64,000 nt of DNA from Riptortus pedestris. Lineage: Eukaryota > Arthropoda > Insecta > Hemiptera > Alydidae. Position 1 is the stretch's first letter; each line of letters opens with the position of its first letter. Made by a program: the position numbers and the translations under genes. The notes under the pieces are model-generated. The model did no database searches. It saw only the letters and a list, made by a program, of their open reading frames with translations, and had not been told where the DNA came from. Below are positions 35,412 to 47,018 of this stretch, piece after piece. The stretch is taken from positions 129,009,501 through 129,073,500 of the forward strand of contig CM032233.1 of the NCBI GenBank assembly GCA_019009955.1, read 5' to 3'.

Positions 35412-37819
35412 GATACTATATACTCGCTAAGGTACCCGGCGATGCCCGGGAAATCATTTGCTGACTTAGACTAATGAATTGAATTTTTATAGCAACGACT
35501 TCAATGTGTACAATTGCACTTCTATCCCTCCACGATGCATTGTTTTTTCAAAACAGCCAATACCTAAAAGTGTAACTTTCAGGGTTAATGGAATAGAGAA
35601 ATTTAGTTTTATGTTATACGAAAATGGGTTTCTCAAATTATTCCCACACAAACTTATTTGACTCACGGTTTTTTGAATAATTCAAACCATAATCATGGGT
35701 AAAGCAATTTATCACCATTAAATATCACCTATAATGAACATATTTCCGGCCAAAAATCAAATCAAGAGCACAAATAGTTTTTACCATAGTTTTATACATA
35801 AGATGAATACTCGTATTGGTAAGCCTCAGTGGAAATCACTTTTCCCCCCCCACCGACGTGGCAAGCATTCCACAGGAAAATAACTAAACTCAATTACCTT
35901 CCCGTCCATTTCCGCTCTCTCGCATGAGCGTTATCATCGTTTGTTTCCTTAGAATATTATTGATTCAGAATATTATTCTTTAATAATTTATCTCCCAGAT
36001 GGAACTAAATAATAGATACCCAAAACATAATTTTCATTTATGTTCAAAAAGCTAGATGAGGAGGAAGCGAGAGCCCCACTGCAAACCTAGTAATACTTTT
36101 TAAACATTCATATCGAGTATATCCTACTATTAAATACCAGAAATGCTCTAATAGTTTAATATTTCTATTAGAAATAAATAACAAAGCTATAGGGAAAAAT
36201 AAAATAATAAATGAGGAGGCGACGGAGATTTTATAAGCCCACTTATCCGAATCATACTTACAAACTAATCATATAAGACCTAAAACCTTACAAGCTTTTG
36301 TTTATAATATCCATTTATTAAAAAAAAACCCACCAAATACTTAAATAAGGCACTAAAAAAATTATTGACTCCCCGCTATGGATTTAGTGTATAAAGCCGT
36401 GTTAACTTCATTTACGGCAAAAGTGAATAACACAAAAAAAAAAACAGAACAAATGTAATCAAAAAACATTACTTTTAAATAACAAAAAGTAAACAACTAT
36501 TGCTATGTCAACGTTAGCCGAAAAAAAAACACACAAAAATGAAAATTGCGGAATTTTTTATCTCAGAGCCTGTCGTAAAGATAACCCCACACTCCCTTTT
36601 GAACCTACACATTTAAATATAGCTTTAATCATGGAAGATTAAATGCTAATTCGCATACCATTGAGTTTTGTTAAATTCGGTTCAAATCGTTTAGAGCTCA
36701 ACAAAATTGTTGGCTTCCGCTTTAGATTTTAACGCATATCTCGTTTATGTTATACAGCAAATGTGAATATAACCAAAGTTACTTTAAATAACAAAATAAA
36801 ACAACTTAGACATTGTGCATATTTGCAGAAAAACCAGCAGAAAAAGAAATATCGCTATTTTTAATTTCAGGCCTGCCCTATATCCCCCACTCCTGCCCTT
36901 CCCATATAAATATTGGTATGGCTTATGATAATTAAGGCGTCCAGAGAGTAATACATATACCGAGTTTTATTTAGTTCGGTGAGACTCTTTTGTGCCAAAT
37001 AATAATCTGAACACCCAGCTAACGTATATAGCAGTAAAACGCCTTTATAATCCGGTATTCGACGATTAGTGTTTTAACAACAAAAGTTTCTCTAAATAAA
37101 CAAAATAAACCAACTTTTGTTATGTGCATATTTGGCCGTGAAATGCACCAATAGGAAAACGGATAATCACTATTTTTAATTTCAGGCGTCCCTTATAACC
37201 CCCACTCTTGCCCGTCCCCTAGAAATGTTTGTATGGCTTATTATAAGGAAGGAGCGTGAGTGCTAATACACATACCAGAGTATTATTTATTTCGGTTGAG
37301 TCTTTGTGCCCAAATAAAATTGTTTGACATCACCGCTATAATTTTTACCGTAAAACGCCTTTATAGTTCGGTATATGAAAAAAGTGTATATAACAAAAGT
37401 TATTTTTTCTAAATTAATACAAAATAAACAACTTCTTTGTTATATGCATATTGACCAAAAAACCAATAGGAAACGCAATATCGCTATTTTTTAATTTCAG
37501 GCCTTCCCTTATAACCTCCCACATTACTCCTGTTCAGCTCATAAATCTTAATATAGCCTAATGTCTAAGTTGGGTTCATTAGTAATACACATACTAAGTT
37601 TCATAAAAAATTCGAGTTCAGCCGTATATGGCGTGAAAAGGTAACAAAACCAACAAACCAATAAACAAACAAAACAGACACCATAGAAATCAAAATGCAG
37701 TAATGGTGTCTATGACATGTGAAAACGAAAAGTTAAAGCGTGAAATTATCGCGAAAAAAAATCCCACACACACAACACACACACAGAGGTTACAATTTTA
37801 TGTATATCTAAAGATATAC
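35408..37819 (+). repeat. TA-bounded dispersed repeat, diverged copy c
   Basis: The head variant TACCCGGCGATGCCCGGGAA at 35430 and tail GTTACAATTTTATGTATA at 37789-37805 bracket several diverged 297-bp units. From about 36350 on, many single-base insertions relative to copies a and b appear (for example TGGCGTGAAAAGGTAAC for TGCGTGAAAAGGTAAC). A small ORF at 35479 has no recognisable motif. Confidence 0.6.
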
Positions 37820-37953
37820 ATGTTTGAGCGGACTCTCATTTTCATCATCTACGAGTTAGGATCGAATGGACATCTGAAGAAAAATTTCGAAAATTTCCGT
37901 CATGAGTAAGACCTTCGACTAGCTGATTTTCATCATGGGAAATATGCTAAAAG
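37820..37953 (-). mobile_element. HINE-like 5' end fragment, inverted
   Basis: CATTTTCATCATCTACGAG, GATCGAATGGACATCTGAAG and GGGAAATATGCTAAAA are the reversed 5' section, with extra bases relative to consensus. A second short reversed terminus (GGTAAATCTGCTAAAA) sits at about 38165-38180. Confidence 0.55.
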
Positions 37954-37956
37954 CTG

Positions 37957-38155
37957 AAGAAACCTTCGTGAAGGCTCTAGACAAACACTCAGATGATTTT
38001 TTGGTACCTATCCAGCAAGTATCGAGAGTTTGAGTAAATGGCGAAAGTGAAAGAATGCTGTGTTTCATAGGGGTCAATTAAGGAATATCATTGCAGACAA
38101 GAACGTCACTTCGAAGCGCTTTACTCAGCAGTAACTAGAAAAAGGTTTGCTGGTG
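37957..38155 (+). pseudogene. Second fragment of the FVKALD...HGERFHQD TE-associated ORF
   Basis: The plus strand reads ETFVKALDKHSDDFLVPIQQ and then VSRV before a stop, matching HFVKALDNNSRCFLVSMQQV of the pseudogene at 20825. Frame changes, including one giving RQERHFEALYSAVTRK, follow. It is short and dead, and lies between two HINE-like termini. Confidence 0.55.
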
Positions 38156-38274
38156 GTTCCCATTAAGGTAAATCTGCTAAAAATACTAATTCCATCATCA
38201 TAGTCTAAAAGGCTACGTCTTGTATTTGCAACCACTCGTGTTCTATAATCGGAAGCGGCTCAATTCCGAAATTC

Positions 38275-38480
38275 ATTTTTACTCACCGAAATCCATAAGA
38301 TGCTTGATGTTTTCAAAATAGGATTTTTGACGCCTTCCTCTTCCCGTATGCCCAAGAATCTTACATTCAAATATGAATGGTAATGAAGTCTTTGTGAGTT
38401 ATGAAATGCTAACGAAGTGCCACTCATCTTTTTTCCATTGCCTTGATAAAACCTTTGCTCTCACTTTCCTCATTTAGAAC
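38275..38480 (-). pseudogene. LINE C-terminal fragment, second copy
   Basis: The same arrangement as 23945-24150: CCGAAATCCATAAGATGCTT, TTTTTGACGCCTTCCTCTTC and TTTTTTCCATTGCCTTGATA match that copy. It is more degenerate, with no open frame longer than a few tens of residues. Confidence 0.5.
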
Positions 38481-38647
38481 TTCTATGTTGGATTTTTTAG
38501 CAGGTTTCCCTTACCTCCTCAATAGGTTGTACTCATGACGCAATTTTCGACATTTTTCTTCAAATGTCCATTGATCCTACCTAGTAGATGACGAAAGTGA
38601 CGGTGTCCCGTTCAAAACTAGTAAATATAAATATATATATATATATA

Positions 38648-38678
<31 letters not shown>

Positions 38679-40410
38679 ACAGTCAAGGTCATAGAAATTG
38701 CATCACACTATGATTGTTATCTTTTTTTTTTTAATCCAAAATGTCTATACAAATCTGTTGGAATGAAATTTGTTTACCTACTAGTATTAGAGAGAGATGT
38801 AATCATAGACTCATAGCTCAGTTGTGCCCAAGTAATACAACATTATGCACGTTATATCCTATTATTAATGTTCCCAATAGACTGAATTCAAAACAAAATG
38901 TGCTTATGAGCAAAAAGTTAAAATAGTGGCATTTGCTGGAAGCTGGAATGTCTTCTCGTGCGATAGCAAAGAGGGTAGGAGGTAGCAACCAATCCACTGT
39001 GTTCGAGAATGAAAAAAACAAAATCTTTCCCATGGATCTACCGAGCGAAAGAAAGGGACTTGGAAGGAAAAGGAAAAAGACAATGAGCGTTTAGGATCGC
39101 AATGCGAATGAGTTGAGATGATCCTCTATAAAAATTCGCTTTCAAAACTGCTAAGGATAATATCTAGAGAATCTAGCAGATAGCAAATTAGCAGAAGTAA
39201 GTCGAGAAACTGTGGGCAGACAATTAAGAGAAAAAGGTTAATTGGGCAAGAAAACCAGCAAATAAAAAACATTTCTTAACAAAAAAAGTAAACAATCTTC
39301 GGCTAAATTGGGCAATAGAATTTTAAAACTTGGACATCTGATGACTGGAGGAAAGTGATGTTTTCCGAATGAAGACTAAGTTCAACCACCTTCAGTTCTG
39401 ATGGGTTTCTCCCTATCGTACGACGTCGGCCAAATGAAAGATTTGAAGAAACTATGTACAATAAAATACAGTGTAGAAACATCCAGCAAGTGTGGATGGA
39501 CTGGGGACTGTTTTTTTCCTACTTTGGGGAATTGGCAAAATGAACTTCATAGAAGGTCACGGGTAAATGCAGAACAATATAAGAAAATTTTGTGGAAAGA
39601 GAGTATTGATTCCCTCAATGACATTCGTCATCTTACACCACTGCAGAGACTTCATTTTTCAAAGAGGAAACACCTTGCTTCCATGCCATAGAGCCAAAAA
39701 TTATTTATATAAAAAAATATGTTAGCTGGAAGATACAATTATTTTCTATTGCCTTTACCATTGTGGTTATTTGGATAAGGTAAAGCAGTGTTTAAACAGA
39801 AAACAAAGATCTTCACGCAACCAATGCATGGCCCAGGGCAATAGTACACATACAAACCCAACAAGCCCAGATTTAAAATCCCATTGAAAACTTGTTGGAT
39901 GATAATAAAAGAAAAAAATATAATATTCCGAAGCCTAAGGATAAAGATGAGTTTGAAGGCAACACACACCAAAAATGTATTGGAATGAGGAGATTAGTCG
40001 ACGAAATAATAAAAAAATTTGGTCGACTCCATGCACAAAACAGGATCGCCTCCGTGGAGCAGGGCTAAATGAAGGTTCAACAACATACTAATTGTATATT
40101 AATATTTCAATTAATGCATTTTTAATGATTTTATAACCCTTTTTACCTAATAAATTCATATGATAATGTAAAAAAAAACTTTTTTTTTTCTTAAATTACT
40201 CATTAAGAACTAAAGATTTCATTAATTATTTTATGAATATTATAAAATTCTTATTTGGGTTTTAATCATTTTTTAATGGCTAATAGCATATTCTATGGTT
40301 TATTTTACAATAGATTTAAAGAATTGAACAATAAGTATCAAGAACTATAATTGGTTCAAGGAGATCATTCATTATTTTTAAGTGATGCAATTTCTATGAC
40401 CACGATAGTG
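38679..40410 (+). mobile_element. Tc1/mariner (Tc1-type) transposon, degenerate
   Basis: The terminal inverted repeats share GGTCATAGAAATTGCATCAC on the left, and GTGATGCAATTTCTATGACC on the right. The ends abut TA dinucleotides inside a (TA)n tract, so the usual TA duplication cannot be separated from the tract. The 1.73 kb length matches intact Tc1-type elements. The coding remnant is annotated separately. Confidence 0.82.
38900..40080 (+). pseudogene. Tc1-type transposase pseudogene
   Basis: Across shifting frames the plus strand gives the N-terminal helix-turn-helix GMSSRAIAKRVGGSNQSTV, then LKTWTSDDWRKVMFSE, the DDE-domain part around the second catalytic Asp (the Asp itself reads Glu here), GFLPIVRRRPNERFEE, DFIFQRGNTLLP and QAQI followed by NPIENLLDD, the ancestral SPDLNPIENLW block. 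Many stops and frameshifts make it inactive. Confidence 0.78.
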
Positions 40411-40421
40411 TATATATAAAG

Positions 40422-40453
<32 letters not shown>

Positions 40454-41401
40454 TGTGTGTGTGATGTGTGTGTGTGATTGTCTGTCTTACTGCTCTAGCG
40501 GTTCGCAATTCTTGTTTAATCGTTACCAAACTTGATAGTTTAGTACGTTTTATGTATAGAAAAAAGATCAAGTTCGTTAACGGCTAGAAAATCAGGACTC
40601 AGGGGGAGTGGGCTATAGGAGGTGGAGAATTTCGCAAATGTCGAAATATCCTCCGTTACTATACGTCGGATCACGAAAAAATGTAATGTATGTATAGTAA
40701 ATCAATACATACAGCAAAGGAAATCTACTGTAAATATTGCAATAATACATTACATTCTCTATCCTTGAATATTAACCGAGAACATTCATTTGTCAGTTCT
40801 TCAGCCTTCGGCAAATCATGTTACATAAATAAATACTCGATATATGTAATAAACCACACCATTCTTAAGCTTAAATACTAAATATTGTTTTCATGAGCCA
40901 TGTTATTATACGAGATACATGCAAATATGCTCTGGTTGACCCCCCCCCCTTCTTAAGTTTTTGGACTACTTAAATTTGGTTTGATTGAGATTAAACATTA
41001 TTCTCTGATTCATTATAAATATCAATACTAGATTAAAGTAAATAGTTTTTCAAATCCCCAAATTAATACGTCCATTCAGAATATAATACAGTAATTGTTT
41101 ATTTTTCCGGTATGAAGTTGGCAGAAAACTGTTGTTTTACACAAGTTCAGAGGTTTATTTCCCGTCGGGAGGTTTCTTACTATCGTTCGTATTTAATTCA
41201 CTTAATATTCACGGTGGTGTTGCGGTTACCGGTATGTAGATTTATCTATTGTTAATCAAACTTCAAGCGGGAAGTATGCTATAGTTTACGCACCCACTGC
41301 GTGACTTGTTTCACACACAGATCCACTTTTCTCATTGTTCCCCCCTCCAACCTTTGGCTCCCGTAAAACACACACACTCCATATGAACCACCACACACGC
41401 A

Positions 41402-41638
41402 TGGGGCTTCGGTTGGCCGAGCGGGTTAGGGCGTTGGTCCTAATCACACCAAGGCAGACCTAGAGTGGCGCCGGGTTCCAAACCCGCCCTGGCCAGTAGT
41501 AATTTATTTAATGACGGCCTCAATACAATAAACTCCTTATAGGCCCACCCTGGCTAGAAAAGGAAGGTAATAACCAGAAGATAACCCGTCCCGATTAGCC
41601 TAGTTTGACAATAAGTGTGCGTAAAATATAAAAAAAAC
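41402..41638 (+). mobile_element. tRNA-derived SINE, full length with tRNA-like head
   Basis: The head has a box-A-like TGGCCGAGCGGGTTAGGGCG at 41414-41433 and a box-B-like GGGTTCCAAACCC at 41473-41485, resembling tRNA-Leu. This is an internal RNA polymerase III promoter. The body (CACCCTGGCTAGAAAAGG, ATAACCCGTCCCGATTAGCC) matches the truncated copies at 96, 27384 and 45166. The tail is A-rich. It is not called as a tRNA gene because no acceptor stem closes and the body is shared with repeats. Confidence 0.85.
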
Positions 41639-41689
41639 ACTTAGCAAACATCGTTATTGGTATCCATGCTGTAAATGCTATTTAGATTA

Positions 41690-42010
41690 ACATTTTTTTC
41701 TCTTGGGCTTTGGGCATGACTGTTTCAGCAAGTTCTATTCGTCTATCGACCTCCAAGCTCTCACTATCATTGTGTTCATGAATGAAACATTCACTAGGAA
41801 ACAAAACTCCTTCACTTTTTCAAGCACAATGTTTCAAATTCTAATATTTATATTTACTTGGCTTCCTTTCTTCTCTACAACCAAAACTTTGGTTTTATGA
41901 GCATTTATTGTTAGTTAAACTGACCAATAACGTCCTGTGGGGCTTACATCATTCTATTCATCACTACTTCGGACATTGCAACCAGTGAAATGTCACCTCC
42001 AAATCTGATG
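41690..42010 (-). pseudogene. LINE reverse transcriptase fragment with mutated active site
   Basis: The minus strand reads CIRFGGDISLVAMSEVVMNR followed by APQDVIGQFN, the palm region around the catalytic box. The expected (F/Y)ADD reads FGGD, so a catalytic Asp and the Ala are lost. Several stops follow. VSFMNTIMRAW and RSID lie further along. It is an old fragment of an RTE/CR1/Jockey-like LINE. Confidence 0.6.
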
Positions 42011-42296
42011 CAATGAATGGATGCTCGTTAGTTCATTATGCCTTAAGTTGTTTTCCTTCATTCAAAGTTTCACTATTATCTCTAGTATATGCGGGAACTT
42101 GGTCTGCAGTTATAAACTACTGGTCGCACGGAGATACGTTAGTTACATTGACGTGTCCCTTGAGGTGAAGCTACTCAATATAGGTGCTCCTGGAATTCAG
42201 GTTTAAGTATTTGTTGTGTTGGTATGCTTATCGTGTTAGTGCGCATAGTTACACACAGTGTGTCGCGGGACCCTTCAATGCACTGTTGGTTTTTTT

Positions 42297-42971
42297 AGCA
42301 GATTTCCCTTAGGGGAAATCAGCTATGAAGGTCGTACTCATGGAACGCGATTTTTAGAATCACGTTTTGATCTTCAAATGTCCACCAATCCTGCCCAGGA
42401 GATGACGAAAATGAGGTCCGTTCAAAATTATATACACACATAAAGATATATTATATATATATAATAGATATATATACTATATATATATAATATATATATA
42501 TTTGTCTGTTAAACGCTCTAGCGGGTCGCAATTTTTGTCTTGATCGTTACCAAACTCGATATTTAGTCGTTTTATGCAAAAAAGACAGATCAAGTTCGTT
42601 AACGGCTGAAATCGGACCACGTGGGGATAGGTGTTTTAAGAGAGGTGCTTTACGAAGATTCAAAATATTTCCGTTACCATACGTCGGATCAAAAAATTGT
42701 ATAGAAGTTAATAATACATTGTAAATTAAATTTACTATAAATATTGTTCTATAACATTTATTCTCTAATCTCCCCCCCCCCAAATATTAACCGCGACTAT
42801 TTGCATTTTTATTAAATTGGGGCCGTAACGACACTGTTTCCTCCCGCAAAAGCTAGATTATGCCCTATGCCGTAACTGTTACGGACTCTCTCTATGGCGA
42901 TATTTCTCGATTGTATAACTTCACGTAGGAAATCTTGTTTAGGTTTACGCAGTCCCCTGCGTCCAACGTTT
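42297..42971 (+). mobile_element. HINE-like element with frequent extra bases
   Basis: It starts AGCAGATTTCCCTTAGGGG, has an interrupted TA-rich tract at 42440-42500, a CTCTAGCGGGTCGC block (one extra G), and a 3' end GGAAATCTTGTTTAGGTTT and ACGCAGTCCCCTGCGT (one extra base in stem and loop). The single-base insertions relative to every other copy are noted under findings. Confidence 0.72.
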
Positions 42972-43744
42972 GTTGTTGTCCCCTAAAGTCAATGTTGTCT
43001 TTACCTAATATGTTTATAAGAGTAGTGTATTCTAGTATGTCTGATAATCTGTCTCATTCTCTCATGTTTGCGTATGTGGTAAGTAGGTTCTAGGATGGCG
43101 TTTTCTGCGTCCAATTATGGTTGTCTGCCTAGTTTAATCTTTTAAGTTGATATAGGCTATATAGTGCTTCAGGAGATCCTTTTTCTAATAATTTAGTCTA
43201 GTTTTCCGAGAATGGAAAGTACTTGTAAGATGTAGGTTGACTATTGTGAAAAAATGAAAGTTTGGTTGGAGTTTTCACCCTGATAACTGTTTTCTGTCTG
43301 TTAGTGAGAATTGATCAATCATTTCGGTCACACACATCGTATTTGGTTGGCAATAATCCGTTTGTAAGCCTTCTCGAGTAAGAAAATACGAGTACAGTTT
43401 GATAAAGTGGTGATTTCATAAGAGATTAGATACTTACAGTTTACTTGTAGGTGTAGTTTAAAATATCTCATGGTTCAGAAGCCGGTAAATTTCTTAATGG
43501 TACCAGGATCGCAAACAATCTGTTCCTTATCCAACGTTTTTGTGGACAGTATATTAGGTCTTATTGTTCGGTGTAAGTATTAGTTTTGTTTAATTCTGAG
43601 TACTGTTGCATATCTGGAGGAGTGACGTTATGACCGTAAGGCACGCGATTGTTAACTACGCATAACCCCGACACCACATACGCTCCTTCAGACTAAACAA
43701 GCGATATTATAAACGCTGTCGCAACTAAAATAGAGAATATGTGG
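42972..43744. other. Unassigned intron sequence
   Basis: No ORF or repeat terminus. The texture (TTTGGTTGGAGTTTTCACCC) suggests old mobile DNA but I cannot place it. Confidence 0.35.
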
Positions 43745-43824
43745 TGACGTGAGATCACAGGCGTGTTTTACCAGCACGTGGGAAATCTACTAAGTATATA
43801 CAACCCCTGATTACAGACGTTTTT
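43745..43824 (+). mobile_element. HINE-like 3' end fragment
   Basis: CACGTGGGAAATCTACTAAG and a degenerate hairpin CAACCCCTGATTACAGACG make a lone 3' end, directly followed by a new 5' end in the T-tract at 43820. Confidence 0.55.
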
Positions 43825-43943
43825 AGCAGCTAGCTCGTTTTTAGCTATTGAGGTCGTACTCATGAAGCGATTTTCGACATTTTTCTTCAAATGTCCATTG
43901 ATCCTACCTAGTAGATAACGAAAGTGAGGTCCGTTCAAAACTG

Positions 43944-43992
<49 letters not shown>

Positions 43993-44772
43993 ATATATGT
44001 GTGTCTGTTACCGCTCTAGCAGTCGCAATTCTTGTTTAATCGTTACCAAGCTCGATATTTAGTCGTTTTATGTATAAAAAAAGATCAAATTCGTTAACGG
44101 CTGAAATCGGACCAGGGCGAGGGGGGTTTAGAGAGAGAGAATTTCGCAAATTCGAAATATCTCCGTTACTATACGTCAGAACGAAAAAATGTATGTAAAT
44201 CAATCTTATAGCAAAGTAAATCTACTGTAAATATTGTTATATACATTTATTCTCTATCTTGAATATTAACCGAGATATTTGCATTTTTCAGTTTTCAGCC
44301 TTCAGAAAATCATGTTACATAAATAATACTCGGTTATGTAATAAACCACACCATTCGAAGCTTAAATACTAAATATTGTTTTCATGAGACATTTATTATA
44401 TCAGATACATGCAAATATGCTCTGGTGACCCCCCCTTCTTATTTTTTGGATTACTTAAATTTGATTGATTGAGATAAAGTTTATTCTGATTTATTATAAA
44501 TTACAGTACTAGATATAGTAAATAGTTTCCTATCAAATTAATACGTCATATTCAGATATATTACAGTAATTGTTTTTCTTTCCGGTAAGAAGTTGGCAGA
44601 ACTGTTTGTTTACAGTTCAGAGGTTTTCCGACAGGAGGTTTCTTATTGTAGTTTGTATTTATTCTCTTAATATTCACGTTGGTGTTGTGTTACCATTATG
44701 TAGATTTATCTATTACTAAATTTCGCGAGAGAAATCTGCTTACTTTACGCAGCCCCTGTGTGACGAACTTTT
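43825..44772 (+). mobile_element. HINE-like element, long version
   Basis: It begins AGCAGCTAGCTCGTTTTTAG (altered 5' hairpin), with (TA)n at 43947-43990, CTCTAGCAGTCGC, then ATATTAACCGAGATATTTGC, CCACACCATTCGAAGC and TATCTAGTACTGTAATTTAT on the opposite strand. It ends GAGAAATCTGCTTACTTTAC with hairpin ACGCAGCCCCTGTGTGACG. About 950 bp, non-coding. Confidence 0.75.
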
Positions 44773-44774
44773 TT

Positions 44775-44877
44775 TCATCTACTGGGCAGGGTTGATGGGG
44801 CCTTTGAGGAATTTTTCCAAAATCGCGTCGTATGAGTACAACCCCGAAAACTGATTTCCCTTGAGAGGAATCTGCTA
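44775..44877 (-). mobile_element. HINE-like 5' end fragment, inverted
   Basis: CATCTACTGGGCAGGGTTGA and GATTTCCCTTGAGAGGAATC, then TGCTAAAA, form a reversed 5' section immediately after the preceding copy's 3' end. Confidence 0.6.
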
Positions 44878-45165
44878 AAATTGTCAGAGGACCACTAACG
44901 AAGTAAACCTTAGCTCGTATAGTGAGAGAGCGAGGAAGGTAGAGGTGGCAACTGTAACTGGACAATGAACCAAATGAGGGCGTGTGTCTGACGTCTGATG
45001 AGCCCAATTTCTGTATGAGGTCTCCCTCACGAGAACATCTCATTCCCACAGGTACAGTGCTTTAATGAGACCTTCTACCTACTCACGCTATGCTCGACAC
45101 CTAAAATTTTCGTAAGATCTTATGCAGAACTAAACTGAATGTGAATATATTCATAAAATACTTAG
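44878..45165. other. Unassigned intron segment
   Basis: GC-richer than its surroundings, without recognisable coding or repeat structure. Confidence 0.35.
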
Positions 45166-45960
45166 TCCCACCCTGGCTAGAAAAGTGTAACCCCTAGTTA
45201 ACACTTCCCAAATTGTCCTCAGTAACAAAAGGTCCGTCACGCAGGACTGGGAAACTTAGCAGATTCCCTACGGGAAGGTTTACAACAGATAAACCTACAT
45301 ACTGGTAACACCACCGTGAATGTTAAGGGAATAAATAGAAACGGTAATAACAAAAATTACAACGGATAGCATCTGCATAATAAACGAACAGGGAAGCCAA
45401 CATCGCAGCGATGAATACATAGAGTCTAAACAGGAAAGAAGAACAATTAATGAAATATACTAGAAAATAACATATTAATTTTATTGAAAACTATTTACTA
45501 TATCTAGTACTGTAAATTATAATGAATCATAATAATTTTTATCTCAATCAATCAAATTTTAATAGTCCAAAAACATGGGGGGGGGAAGAACATATTTGCA
45601 TGAATCTCGTATAGTAAATGTCTCTTGAAAACAATATTTGGTATTTAAGCTTCCAATAATGTGGTTTAGGATATAACAGAATATTGTTTATGTAACATGA
45701 GTAGAAGTGAGGGCTGACTGAAAACTGAAAAATGCAAATATCTCGGTTAATATATAAGATAGAGAATAAAAGTTTATAACAATATTTATAGTAAATTTAA
45801 TTTTCAATAAGATTGGATATTATACAAGTTTTCGATCCGACGTGTAGTAACACTGGTCCGATTTCAGCCATTAACGAAATTCACCTTTTTTTGCATAAAA
45901 CTAGTAAATATCGAGTTTGGTAACGATCAAACAATAACTGCAACCGCTAGGGCTGGACAG

Positions 45961-46022
<62 letters not shown>
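45166..46022 (-). mobile_element. SINE tail fragment joined to an inverted HINE-like copy truncated at (TA)n
   Basis: 45166-45228 (CCCACCCTGGCTAGAAAAG) is the SINE body, plus strand. At 45231 a reversed HINE-like 3' end (GGTCCGTCACGCAGGACTG) begins and runs through ACTATATCTAGTACTGTAAA and AATATCTCGGTTAATAT to (TA)n at 45963-46022, beyond which the 5' section is missing. Confidence 0.65.
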
Positions 46023-46025
<3 letters not shown>

Positions 46026-47018
46026 TAGATAGATAGATAGATAGATATACTAGGCTTTGCTCGGGAAATCATTTGAGACGGAAAGATTTTATTTTGTTTT
46101 TGGCAATGCTTCTACAGCGGTACAACTACTCTTCCCGTCTAGGCGCACTTTATCCCGTAAGGGTCCCTTGGGCGACTTATAGAAACAAATTTTAGATTTG
46201 AAGAATAAATGAAAATAAGTCTCTAATTCCCTCTCCACTGTTTGACACACCGTGAATAATTCAAACATAATCATGGATAGCATTTATTATAATTAAATAT
46301 CATCTATAATGTACGTATTTTGTATATACAATCTAGCTAATATACCCAGCAATGCCCGGGAAATCATCGTTGACTGACTAATGATTGTATTTTTATAGAA
46401 AATCGTTGAAAAATCAATTGAAATCGGAATATCACAATTTTTTCATTTCAGGCCTCCCTCATACCCCCACTCCTGTTTGGGCCTAAAAATTTTAATATAT
46501 CTTATAATCATGGAAGAATTAATGCTAATTCATATTCCGAGTTTTTTTAAGTTCGGTTCAATCGTTAGTGCCCAACAAAATTGTTGGCTCCCGCTCTAGT
46601 TTTTAGTGTATATCTCGTTTATACTTTGTTATACGACACAAATGAGTATAACAAAAGTTACTTTAAATAACAAAATAAACAACTTGTGTCATGTGCATAT
46701 TTGCAGAAAAACCAATAGAAAACGAAATACCACTATTTTTAATTTCAGACCTCCCCTACAACCTCCACTCCTGCCCGTCCCTAGAAATGTTAGTATGGCT
46801 TATTATAATAAAGGCGTTAGTGCTAATACGGACACCAAGTTTTATTAAGTTCGGTTGAGTCTTTTGTGCCAAATAAAATATTTGACTCCCGCTATAATTT
46901 TTAGTCTGTATGAACGCCTTTATAATTCGGTATACAAAAAAAAGTGTATATAACAAAAGTTACTCTACATAACAAAATAAACCACTTTTGTTATGTTCAT
47001 ATTTGCCGTAAAACCAAT

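Larger units (their letters stand above)
38499..41310 (+). mobile_element. HINE-like element split by a Tc1-type insertion
   Basis: The 5' part starts AGCAGGTTTCCCTTACCTC and runs to (TA)n at 38631-38678, where a Tc1-type element sits. After 40410 the microsatellite resumes, followed by the CTGCTCTAGCGGTTCGC block, the long-subfamily middle (CCACACCATTC) and a degenerate 3' end with GTTTACGCACCCACTGCGTG. The closest relative in the window is the copy at 43825. Confidence 0.68.

Noticed and set aside
41402..41490. Functional tRNA-Leu gene
   Set aside because: Boxes A and B are present but no closing acceptor stem is seen, and the downstream body is shared with three dispersed SINE copies.
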